Source: JBDHAC01 sp039589195 (GTDB lineage Bacteria; Gemmatimonadota; Gemmatimonadetes; Palauibacterales; Palauibacteraceae). Taken from it: a stretch of DNA of 64,000 bases. Within the stretch, counting starts at the first letter, position 1. Each line of letters starts with the position of its first letter. This document shows, one piece after another, positions 1 through 6,875 of the stretch. A program made the position numbers and the translations under genes. The stretch is taken from assembly GCA_039589195.1 (NCBI GenBank), contig JBDHHV010000002.1:1-64000 (forward strand). Reading direction: 5' to 3'. The notes beneath the pieces were generated by a model. It was not told where the DNA came from and made no database searches. It saw only the letters and a program-made list of their open reading frames with translations.

Positions 1-79
1 CCGGCTCGATCGGCTGCGCCCCCAAACCGCCGCTCGCCACGCACCCCATCAACAGAATGCACGCGGCTGCGACACCCAT
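1..79 (-). CDS. Partial exported protein (N-terminus only), probable lipoprotein
   Basis: Reading from the ATG at 79, the first 26 codons give a basic-poor but strongly hydrophobic leader with the sequence ILLMGC, which looks like a lipobox with Cys at residue 13. An alternative signal peptidase I site lies after GLGA, near residue 21. The gene runs off the left edge of the window, so its function cannot be told. It starts five bases after the holA stop codon and is probably cotranscribed with it. In many Gram-negative bacteria the lipoprotein gene lptE sits beside holA. That makes LptE a possibility, but nothing in these 26 residues confirms it. Confidence 0.55.
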   Translation of the reverse strand, partial: MGVAAACILLMGCVASGGLGAQPIEP

Positions 80-84
80 CGACT

Positions 85-1095
85 TCAAGCACGCCTCCTC
101 AGCTGCTCGAGCGAGAGCAGGAGCTCCTCGAGCACGGCTCGATCCTTCCCCCCGGACTTGAGCTGCCGATCGGCACGCTGAAGGTGACGTAGCGCAGCGC
201 GGATCTCGTCCGCGGTCCAGTTGCGCGCCTGCGCCGCGTAGCTTTTCGCCTTCCATGCGAGGTACCCGCGTCCCGTCTCTCCCAGAGCACGTCGAACCAG
301 GTCGATCCCCCCCTGTACCGCGATCCCGAGAAGCACGTGGTGCTCGACGAGTCCCGAGACAAGCGGCACCCCCCGCTCCGATGTGAGCACGTCATCGAGC
401 GAGCGCAAGGCGCGATCGTAGGTCCGGCCCGCGACCAGATCCAGCCAGGCCCAGCGGTCGATCCTGCGCGTGCTGGGCACGAGCGCACGGATTCGCTCGA
501 GAGACAACGGTTCGCCGGTGGCCGCGGTGGCGAGCTTCGCGAGCTCCGCGTCCAGCAAAGAGAGGTCATCGCCCACGGCAGCCGCGATGGCCTGTGCCGC
601 CTCGCGGGTCAGCTCGAAGCCGTGCTGCTCACGAGCCCGCTCCAGAAGCCAGCCCGGGATCGCCGCCGGCCGGGGCGTGCTCCACTCGAGACACCGGCAG
701 CCCGTCTTCAGCGAGCGATAGAATCCCGCCTTCGACCCCTTGGGAATCGTGGCAGACACGAGCAGCATGAGGTCACCGGGCAGTCGCTCGATGGCATCCA
801 GGAGGACCTTGCGAGCGGCCGTGGACAGTCGTTGCGCTTCCGAGACGGTCACGACCCGCAGATCGGCCATCATGGGTGGCATCGCGAGCGCGGCGGCGAG
901 CTCCTCGGGTGCCGCGTCGTCGCCATGGAACCGATCCAGATTGAAGTCGCGTGTGGAGGGATCCAGGGCCGCGTCGACTAGCTGGCGGGCGGCTTCGTCA
1001 CGTAGACGGGCAGCGTCACCGTGCAGAAAGTAGGCGCCGGCGAAGGAGCCGCTGCCGAGGAGCTTGGCGAGATTCGATTCCCCCGTCAGAGTCAT
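85..1095 (-). CDS. holA: DNA polymerase III, delta subunit
   Basis: This encodes the delta subunit of the clamp loader, the subunit that opens the beta sliding clamp during replication. The 336-residue length matches the family. The N-terminus has the expected FLHGDAARLRDEA segment, the degenerate P-loop region typical of HolA. It is followed by DLRVVTVSEAQRL, by LMLLVSATIPK in the middle AAA+-like domain, and by the helical C-terminal collar domain with its run of Leu and Arg. The start is the ATG at 1095; no strong ribosome binding site is visible. A signal-peptide protein begins five bases downstream, so the two are probably cotranscribed. The identification rests on overall pattern and length. 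Confidence 0.88.
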   Translation of the reverse strand: MTLTGESNLAKLLGSGSFAGAYFLHGDAARLRDEAARQLVDAALDPSTRDFNLDRFHGDDAAPEELAAALAMPPMMADLRVVTVSEAQRLSTAARKVLLDAIERLPGDLMLLVSATIPKGSKAGFYRSLKTGCRCLEWSTPRPAAIPGWLLERAREQHGFELTREAAQAIAAAVGDDLSLLDAELAKLATAATGEPLSLERIRALVPSTRRIDRWAWLDLVAGRTYDRALRSLDDVLTSERGVPLVSGLVEHHVLLGIAVQGGIDLVRRALGETGRGYLAWKAKSYAAQARNWTADEIRAALRHLQRADRQLKSGGKDRAVLEELLLSLEQLRRRA

Positions 1096-1158
1096 CCGCG
1101 AGCCGAGAGCCGTGCGGTGACCGACCTAGCAGGCCGCTGCAGTTCTCGAGCGCCCGCC

Positions 1159-1743
1159 TCAGCGGGAGCCGTCGAGCGAGGAGTCCAGCTGCGCGTCCTC
1201 GGCCGGCGGCGTGACCGGGGTGACCGGCACCATTGGGCCGAACGGCATGAAGAAGTCCGAGGGTCCATCCAGCGTCGGTTCCAATGGAACGAGGTAGTCG
1301 GAGACGGGGAAGTCGAACGGCTTCTCGCGGAACAATGCGGGCATCGGATCCAGCGCCATATCGCCCGCAGTCACCGGGATCTCGACAGCCACTGCGGGGA
1401 GCTCGACTTCGACCGACATCCGGGTCGCGAACGGCAGCCACGTCAGAGCGAGGAAACCCACGGAAGCAACGGCAACCAGTGCTGCGCTGCCGAGGTGATG
1501 GCCCGATAGCCGTCCGGCGTCGTCGACATGGAACAGGCGGTGCTGGAGGCGCGGCAGAAAGTCCGGCGAAGGATGCAATTCCGGGAGCGACCGGTATTCA
1601 GCGACACCCTCACGCAAGACGCGGTGGTAGCGCTGGCACGCCGGACACGCCTCCAGGTGTTCACCGAACGCTGCGCATGTGGCCGGCGATTGCCGGTCAT
1701 CCGCAAACTCCGAGTAGCCCTGTAGGAACTCCGAACACCGCAT
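1159..1743 (-). CDS. Anti-sigma factor with zinc-finger (zf-HC2) domain
   Basis: This is a 194-residue single-span membrane protein. The cytoplasmic N-terminus carries the anti-sigma zinc motif His29-x3-Cys33-x2-Cys36, with Cys3 as the likely fourth ligand. A transmembrane helix follows at about residues 83-101 (AALVAVASVGFLALTWLPF), then a Pro- and acid-rich periplasmic tail. Families with this layout bind and hold an ECF sigma factor at the membrane. The partner is presumably the sigma factor encoded just upstream at 1992-2624. I chose the ATG at 1743 over a TTG at 1770 because MRCSEFLQGY is the usual beginning of this domain. A terminator separates it from the sigma gene, so it probably has its own promoter or depends on read-through. 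Confidence 0.8.
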   Translation of the reverse strand: MRCSEFLQGYSEFADDRQSPATCAAFGEHLEACPACQRYHRVLREGVAEYRSLPELHPSPDFLPRLQHRLFHVDDAGRLSGHHLGSAALVAVASVGFLALTWLPFATRMSVEVELPAVAVEIPVTAGDMALDPMPALFREKPFDFPVSDYLVPLEPTLDGPSDFFMPFGPMVPVTPVTPPAEDAQLDSSLDGSR

Positions 1744-1903
1744 GAGACGCCTATCCGTCTTCTCCTCCAAGTCAATCCGGCCCGCGTACTTCCCCCCAAC
1801 CGACCACGCTCGGAGAGGTCACTCGGACCGGCTCACTATACTCGTTCCTGAGGGCAGGGTTCCGCAAAAGAAGGACCGCCCTCCAGCGGACGGGAAGGTG
1901 GAT

Positions 1904-1934
1904 AAAAAAAGGCCGCTCGCGAAGTGGAGCGGCC
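1904..1934 (-). terminator. Rho-independent terminator after the sigma factor gene
   Basis: On the minus strand an 8-bp perfect stem (GGCCGCTC/GAGCGGCC) with an 8-base loop is followed directly by seven T residues. It lies 57 bases after the sigma factor stop codon and 160 bases before the anti-sigma start. Confidence 0.85.
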
Positions 1935-1991
1935 ATGCAGGGATCTGCCTCATCCTCGCCCGAGCCGGCGGCTCACGCGGACCCCGGCTCA

Positions 1992-2624
1992 CTACTCGAG
2001 CATGGGGGCGATGATCTGAGCAAACTTGTTCCGCGCGCGATTCAAGCGGGACTTCACGGTGCCCAAGGTCACTCCTGTGATGTCGGAGATCTCCTCGTAG
2101 GTCTTGCCCTCCATCTCGCGCAACACGAAGACGACCTTGTGGTGCTCGGGGAGCTCCGCGACGGCCCGCTCCACCTTCTCCCGGAGGTGTCGCTTCCGGA
2201 ACAGGTCATCGGGCGAATACGAGTTGTCTTCCCACTGGAGCGGCCGATGGTCCGCATCCCAATTCTTCTTGATCGCCTGGAAGAGGACGAGAGGATTCCG
2301 CGATCGGTTCCTCAGCTCGTTCTTCGCCAGGTTGCTCGCGATCGTGTAGATCCAGGTCGAGAACTTCTTGGTCGGGTCGAACCTGTGCAGGTGGCGATAC
2401 ACGCGCACGAACGTCTCCTGCACCAGATCTTCACCGCGGTCCCGGTCCCCGATGGTCCGGTAGATGAAGTTGAGCAAGCGCTCCTGGTAGCGATTCACGA
2501 GCTCCTGGAAGGCGAACCGCTCGCCGTCGAGGTAGAGGCTGACCAGCTCGGCATCGTCGAGCCCGGCGAGCTGCGAGCGCTCGGGCGCGGGTGGCGACGA
2601 TCCAGGGTTGGGCCGAGTCTCCAT
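1992..2624 (-). CDS. ECF-type RNA polymerase sigma factor
   Basis: This 210-residue protein has the two-domain layout of ECF sigma factors, which direct RNA polymerase to stress or envelope promoters. Region 2 is seen in FAFQELVNRYQERLLNFIYR, GDRDRGEDLVQETFVRVYR and FSTWIYTIASN. Region 4 is seen in LPEHHKVVFVLREMEG followed by the helix-turn-helix YEEISDITGVTLGTVKSRLNRAR. The ATG at 2624 is preferred over a GTG at 2630, because the Shine-Dalgarno GAGGAG lies five bases before the ATG and abuts the GTG. The anti-sigma gene is next downstream, beyond a terminator. It resembles the RpoE group, but the regulon cannot be told from here. Confidence 0.9.
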   Translation of the reverse strand: METRPNPGSSPPAPERSQLAGLDDAELVSLYLDGERFAFQELVNRYQERLLNFIYRTIGDRDRGEDLVQETFVRVYRHLHRFDPTKKFSTWIYTIASNLAKNELRNRSRNPLVLFQAIKKNWDADHRPLQWEDNSYSPDDLFRKRHLREKVERAVAELPEHHKVVFVLREMEGKTYEEISDITGVTLGTVKSRLNRARNKFAQIIAPMLE

Positions 2625-2717
2625 GTGCACTCCTCGTGTAACGGTGGACGGATCCGAGGCCGGCTCGGTATCCGTCGCATTTCCCTACAATCTATGACGC
2701 GCGAGCGTCCAGAATCG

Positions 2718-3329
2718 TCACACCGCGTCCGAAGTCGCCGCGAGGGCGACGTTCGGATCCAGTCTCACGGCACAGAGCAGCGTGCATATCGTCTTCGCGT
2801 CGTTGATCTGGCCCGACGCGACCATTTCCAGCGCCTGCTCGAGCTTGAAATCGTGCCGCTCGATAAACTCGCTCTCCTCGTGTCGCATCTCGCCGGGCTC
2901 CAGCCCGAGCGCTACGAAGAGGTGAATCACCTCATCGGTAAAGCCGGGAGTCGTATAGACCGTCGTGAGCCGCCTGAGCTCGCGAGCCCTTAGCCCCGCC
3001 TCCTCCTCGAGCTCCCGCCTCGCACAGGATTCGGGTGACTCACCCGGATCGAGCTTGCCTGCGGGTACTTCCCAAAGCTCGCCACCTGCGGCGTAGCGAA
3101 ACTGTCTGAGCAGCACGACGGCCGCGTCATCGCCTCCGGACCACTCCCCGGGGCGATACAGAGGCAGCACGGCTGCAGCCCCGGGGTGGCGGATCATCTC
3201 CAGCTCGCCGACGGAGCCATCCGGGAAGCGGACTCGATCGAGCTCGACATCGAAGACCCGGCCGCGGTACACCACCCCACCATCGACGCGGCGCCCGCTG
3301 GAACCTTCCAGGTCTACCTCCCGCAACAA
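2718..3329 (-). CDS. Nudix hydrolase, ADP-ribose pyrophosphatase type
   Basis: A full Nudix box is present (G-x5-E-x7-RE-L-x-EE-x-GL), reading GKLDPGESPESCARRELEEE and then AGL. This is the metal-binding site that cleaves nucleoside diphosphates linked to another group. The 203-residue length, the VLLRQFRYAAGGELWEVPAG lead-in and the position of the box fit the ADP-ribose or ADP-sugar pyrophosphatase branch. The exact substrate is inference. The start is a TTG at 3329 without a clear ribosome binding site, and a GTG about 20 codons further in is a possible alternative. A good sigma-70 promoter lies 85-120 bases upstream, so the gene is probably transcribed alone. Confidence 0.85.
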   Translation of the reverse strand: MLREVDLEGSSGRRVDGGVVYRGRVFDVELDRVRFPDGSVGELEMIRHPGAAAVLPLYRPGEWSGGDDAAVVLLRQFRYAAGGELWEVPAGKLDPGESPESCARRELEEEAGLRARELRRLTTVYTTPGFTDEVIHLFVALGLEPGEMRHEESEFIERHDFKLEQALEMVASGQINDAKTICTLLCAVRLDPNVALAATSDAV

Positions 3330-3420
3330 CTTGACACGCGAACGGTTCCCGGAGCCGCCCGACCATCCCGGCCAGCGTGTCCGCGCTCGCCCCTTCCTTC
3401 CGAAGCGGCGAAGGCTGGTT

Positions 3421-3449
3421 TAAATAACCGAAAATGAACCGAAAGTCAA
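3421..3449 (-). promoter_or_regulatory. Sigma-70-type promoter for the Nudix gene, with direct repeats in the spacer
   Basis: On the minus strand a TTGACT -35 (3449-3444) and a TATTTA -10 (3426-3421) are separated by exactly 17 bases. The spacer contains TTTCGGTT twice, 11 bases apart, which could be an operator. This is an AT-rich island in very GC-rich DNA. It lies about 90 bases upstream of the Nudix start codon. Confidence 0.6.
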
Positions 3450-3501
3450 GACTGGCGCGGGTTTTCGGACGTTTTGGGAGACTGCTGAAGAACCCTGGCG
3501 G

Positions 3502-3521
3502 GTCGCGTTACGGAACGCGAC
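3502..3521 (-). repeat. Perfect 8-bp hairpin after the M16 operon
   Basis: GTCGCGTT and AACGCGAC flank a 4-base loop about 20 bases after the stop codon of the second M16 gene. No T-tract follows, so it may be a transcript-stabilising stem rather than a true terminator. Confidence 0.4.
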
Positions 3522-3540
3522 AGCCCCGGATCCACGGCGC

Positions 3541-4917
3541 CTAGGGTCCGCTCGGAGAGTCCCGCCGCTCGACTTCGCCGAACCGCTCGACCTCGGCCTC
3601 CACGGCATCCGCATCGGTGACGGCCAGCAATACGAGCCGATCCTCGCTCAGGTATCTGCGGCAGACGTCCCGGACCTCTTCGGGGGTGATCGCGTCGATC
3701 CGCCCTCGGTACGCCTCCCAGTAATCCGCCGGGAGATCGAAGATGAGCTGGCGACTGACCCGACTGGTGACCTGCGCCGGAGTTTCGAACTGAAGCGGGA
3801 GCGAGAGGGTGAGGGCGTGCTTGGCGAGCAGTAGCTCCTCCTCGCCCGGCGGCTCCTCCCGCATCCGGGCGATCTCGGCCAGCGTCTCCTCGAGCGCCGG
3901 TCCTGTGGCGGCGGTCTCCACCGCCGTCTTGGTGACGAAGGGTCCCGCGCCACGCCGGAAGCGAAAGAAGCTGCGCGCGCCGTACGTCCAGCCCTTGTCC
4001 TCGCGCAGGTTCATGTTGATGCGCGAGTTGAACAGGCCTCCCAGGATCGCGTTCGCGACGATGATCGCGTAATGGTCTTCCGTGCCGTGCGGGACCCCGA
4101 CGGTGCCCACCCGCAGCTCGGACTGCGGACTGCCGGGGCGATCGATCAGGATCATCGCGGCCCGAGTCGCCGGGGACGCTGGAACCGAGGGCGCCGGTTC
4201 GCGCTCGCACGACCCCGTCCAACCGCCGAAGTGCCGCCCGAGGCTCTCCGTGAGGGTATGCACGCTCACGTCGCCGCAGGCCAGCAACAGGGCTCCGTCC
4301 GGCGCGTACCGGCGCGAGTGAAAGTCGCGCACCATTTCATCGTCGACCCGCCGAATCGAAGCATCGGTCCCGCGAATCGGCCGCCCGTACAGCCCGTCCG
4401 CGTAGATCGCCGAAATGAGAGCGTGGTCGGCCACGATGGCGGGCTCATCGAGCTCCCGCGAGATCTCGTCCAATCGCTCGCTCCGCAGTCGCTCGAACTC
4501 TTCCCCGTCGAAGCGCGCGTCCCGGGTCACGGCCGCGAGGAACTCGACCGCCTCGTCGAGCACGTCGCTCAACAGGTGCGTCGAGAGAACCGCGACGTCG
4601 TAGCTGACCGACACCTCGAATCCGGCGCCCAGGCGGTCCAGCCAGCGCGCCATCGCGACTGCGTCGCGAGACCCCGCCCCCTCCGTCAGCAAGCGTCCGG
4701 TCAGCTCGGCGAGTCCCGCCGCGCCGGACGGCTCGGCCGCGGCACCCGCCTCGAGCACGAGCCGCAGCGACACTTCGGGCAACTCGTCCCTGGCCGCCAG
4801 GCGGGCGTTCAGGCCACCCGGCGCCTGGACCGGCCGAAACGCCGGGAGCCGCAGGGGCCGCGGCTCGCCCGACTCCGGTCGCCGCGCTCGATCGGGTCCG
4901 ACGTCCGCGGGACTCAC
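3541..4917 (-). CDS. M16 peptidase-like protein lacking the zinc site (non-catalytic partner)
   Basis: This 458-residue protein has the M16 fold: two repeated alpha/beta domains, with YAPDGALLLACGDV in the first half and GWTYGARSFFRFRRGAGPF in the second. The place where the zinc motif HxxEH should be reads GLAELTGRLLTEG, so the metal ligands are missing. In two-subunit M16 enzymes such as mitochondrial processing peptidase and bacterial YmxG-type pairs, one subunit keeps the zinc and the other holds substrate. This is probably the substrate-holding subunit. It starts with a GTG whose last bases overlap the TGA of the active M16 gene upstream (GTGA), which implies coupled production. No signal peptide is obvious. 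Confidence 0.85.
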   Translation of the reverse strand: MSPADVGPDRARRPESGEPRPLRLPAFRPVQAPGGLNARLAARDELPEVSLRLVLEAGAAAEPSGAAGLAELTGRLLTEGAGSRDAVAMARWLDRLGAGFEVSVSYDVAVLSTHLLSDVLDEAVEFLAAVTRDARFDGEEFERLRSERLDEISRELDEPAIVADHALISAIYADGLYGRPIRGTDASIRRVDDEMVRDFHSRRYAPDGALLLACGDVSVHTLTESLGRHFGGWTGSCEREPAPSVPASPATRAAMILIDRPGSPQSELRVGTVGVPHGTEDHYAIIVANAILGGLFNSRINMNLREDKGWTYGARSFFRFRRGAGPFVTKTAVETAATGPALEETLAEIARMREEPPGEEELLLAKHALTLSLPLQFETPAQVTSRVSRQLIFDLPADYWEAYRGRIDAITPEEVRDVCRRYLSEDRLVLLAVTDADAVEAEVERFGEVERRDSPSGP

Positions 4918-6227
4918 GAGCCGTCTGCTACCTGATCCGTACCGGCCCGCGGCACGACGTGAACCGCCGTCAGGCGGTCGGACCGGAGGATCTCGTCGGC
5001 AAGCCCGGTCACGGCCTCTCCGGTCAGGCTCGCGTATCGGCCGAACACGCTGTTCACGTACCCGGGGTCGTCGCGTAGCGTGACGGCGTGCGCGAACGCG
5101 TCGGCGCGGCCACCCACCGCGTTCAACTGCCCCACCAATGACCGGCGGGCCCGGTTGAGGGCGCCTTCCATCTCCTCCGCGCGGATGCTACCGGACCGGA
5201 GGTCCCGGATCACGTCGCGAGCCGCCGTCTCGAGGGCCTCGGCCGTCACCCCGGGGCGAGCCGTCGCGACGACGAAGAACATCCCGACCTTCTCCGTGGG
5301 CCACGTAAACGCGTGCACCTCCGCCGCAACCTGTTGCTCGTACACGAGGGCGTTGTGGAGTCGGGAGGACTTTCCGTCTCCGAGCAGGAACGTGAGGACG
5401 TCGGCCGCTTCGAAGCCCGGGTCGTCGAAAGGTGGCGAGTGGAACATCAAGTACACCCGCGGGACCTGGACCTGGTCGTCGATCGTGGCGCGCCGCTCTC
5501 CTCTGTCCAGGGCCGAGGGGACACTCACGCGGTCGGGGACCGGACGCGGCGGGATGTCGGCGAACCAATGCTCGACCCGACCCAACGCCGCCGCAGGCTC
5601 GATGTCGCCCGCCAGTACCAGCACGGCGTTGTTGGGCCCGTAGTGCCGATCGAAGAACCCGTGCACATCCTCGAGAGAGGCTTCTTCCAGATCGGGCATG
5701 TATCCGATCGTCGGGTGCCGATACGGGTGCCGCTCGGGATAGGCGCTCTCGAGGACCGTCTCGAACGCGAGTCCGTACGGCCGGTTCTCGTAGGATTGCC
5801 GGCGCTCGTTCTTCACCACCTCTCGTTGGTTGTCCAGCTTCTCCTGTGTGATGCCGGCGCGGAAGAACCCCATCCGGTCCGACTCCAGCCACAGAGCCAG
5901 GTCCAGCTCGTTCGAGGGCAAGGTCTCGTAGTAGTTGGTCCGGTCGAACCAGGTGGAGCCGTTGAGGGTTCCGCCGGCGTCCTGGATGTGCTTGAAGTGG
6001 CCTTCCCGTGGCACGTGCTCGGAACCCTGGAAGAGCAGGTGCTCGAACAGATGGGCAAACCCCGTGAGCCCGGCACGCTCGTCTTTGGAGCCCACGTGAT
6101 ACATGACGTGCACCGCCACGATCGGGGTCGATCGATCCTGGTGCAGGATGACGCGCATCCCGTTGTCGAGCCTATGGTCCTCGAACGGAAACCCGACCGG
6201 GGCTCCGTTTGGGTCGATATTCGCCAT
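4914..6227 (-). CDS. M16 family zinc metallopeptidase, catalytic subunit
   Basis: This 437-residue protein carries the inverted zinc motif HLFEH (His59, Glu62, His63). Glu141 in VVKNERR is in the position of the third ligand, as expected for pitrilysin and processing-peptidase-type enzymes that degrade peptides inside a clamshell chamber. The N-terminal YHVGSKDERAGLTGFAHL and the later YGPNNAVLVLAGDIEP are characteristic of the family. No export signal is apparent at the N-terminus (MANIDPNGAP), so the site of action is uncertain. The ATG at 6227 has no strong ribosome binding site. It is the first gene of a two-gene operon with the inactive M16 partner. The RNase P RNA gene lies upstream on the same strand. 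Confidence 0.92.
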   Translation of the reverse strand: MANIDPNGAPVGFPFEDHRLDNGMRVILHQDRSTPIVAVHVMYHVGSKDERAGLTGFAHLFEHLLFQGSEHVPREGHFKHIQDAGGTLNGSTWFDRTNYYETLPSNELDLALWLESDRMGFFRAGITQEKLDNQREVVKNERRQSYENRPYGLAFETVLESAYPERHPYRHPTIGYMPDLEEASLEDVHGFFDRHYGPNNAVLVLAGDIEPAAALGRVEHWFADIPPRPVPDRVSVPSALDRGERRATIDDQVQVPRVYLMFHSPPFDDPGFEAADVLTFLLGDGKSSRLHNALVYEQQVAAEVHAFTWPTEKVGMFFVVATARPGVTAEALETAARDVIRDLRSGSIRAEEMEGALNRARRSLVGQLNAVGGRADAFAHAVTLRDDPGYVNSVFGRYASLTGEAVTGLADEILRSDRLTAVHVVPRAGTDQVADGS

Positions 6228-6317
6228 GCCACGTATCGCTCAAGGGTCGACTGCGGCCGCGCCAGGCCCGGCGAGCCGGGGGTCGGGGCGCGAATGTACA
6301 CGGGCGGTGGTCGAGGC

Positions 6318-6349
6318 AAAAGGAGGGACGGCGGTCCGGTCGGACCGCC
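6318..6349 (-). terminator. Probable terminator of rnpB
   Basis: About 30 bases past the 3' end of the RNase P RNA, the minus strand forms a GGCGGTCCG/CGGACCGCC stem with a very tight turn. It is followed within nine bases by CTCCTTTT. The T-tract is weak but the stem is strong. Confidence 0.55.
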
Positions 6350-6377
6350 GGGTCGCCCGGCGGCCGCAGGCCGCGAA

Positions 6378-6784
6378 AGAGCGGAGGGGAGTAAGCCGGG
6401 TTCTGTTACGAAGGATCGACACGAGGACGCCCTTCGTGAGGTCATCTGTCTGCGACGCTCGGTTACCCGAGGTCTCTAGCGGCCTACCCGGAGCTCGAGC
6501 GTGACGGGCCGCCACATCGCTCCTGCTTGGCCTTGCTCCCGACGGGGTTTACCGTGCCGCCCCCTGTTACCAGTGGACGCGGTGGGCTCTTACCCCACCC
6601 TTTCACCCTTGCCTGTGCGGACCTCGGTCGCCCGAGATCCGCCATCGGCGGTCTGCTCTCTGTGGCACTTTCCGTCGCCTCGCGACGCCCGGGCGTTACC
6701 CGGCGCCGTGCCCTGTGGAGCCCGGACTTTCCTCGAGCGGCGTGCCCGGGGGCACCCACCCGCGACCTCATCTCCCTCCGCTCT
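6378..6784 (-). ncRNA. rnpB: RNase P RNA (bacterial type A)
   Basis: This is the catalytic RNA that removes 5' leaders from tRNA precursors. On the minus strand the hallmark GAGGAAAGTCCGGGCTCC occurs at 6734-6717 and the 3' hallmark ACAGAACCCGGCTTAC at 6406-6391. The two ends pair through AGAGCGGAGGGAG and CTCCCCTCCGCTCT, forming helix P1. Internal landmarks include the GGGTGAAAGGGTGGGGTAAG stretch and GGTAAACCCC. The length of about 407 bases is normal for type A. A protein-coding reading of this stretch, which would extend the next plus-strand gene into it, should be ignored. The ends are set by the P1 pairing and may be off by a few bases. Confidence 0.95.
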
Positions 6785-6875
6785 GACGCGGTCGAGTTAT
6801 TCGTGCGGCTACCCTGACCTACCCGGGCCCCGTCGAGGAGGTTTCAGCACCGAGCGTGACGCCCCTGCAGGTGGC

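Noticed and set aside
6501..6875. An N-terminal extension of the spermidine-synthase fusion gene by 125 residues
   Set aside because: It would run through rnpB, whose conserved RNA motifs are clear. The predicted peptide has no domain, and the membrane protein begins normally at 6876.
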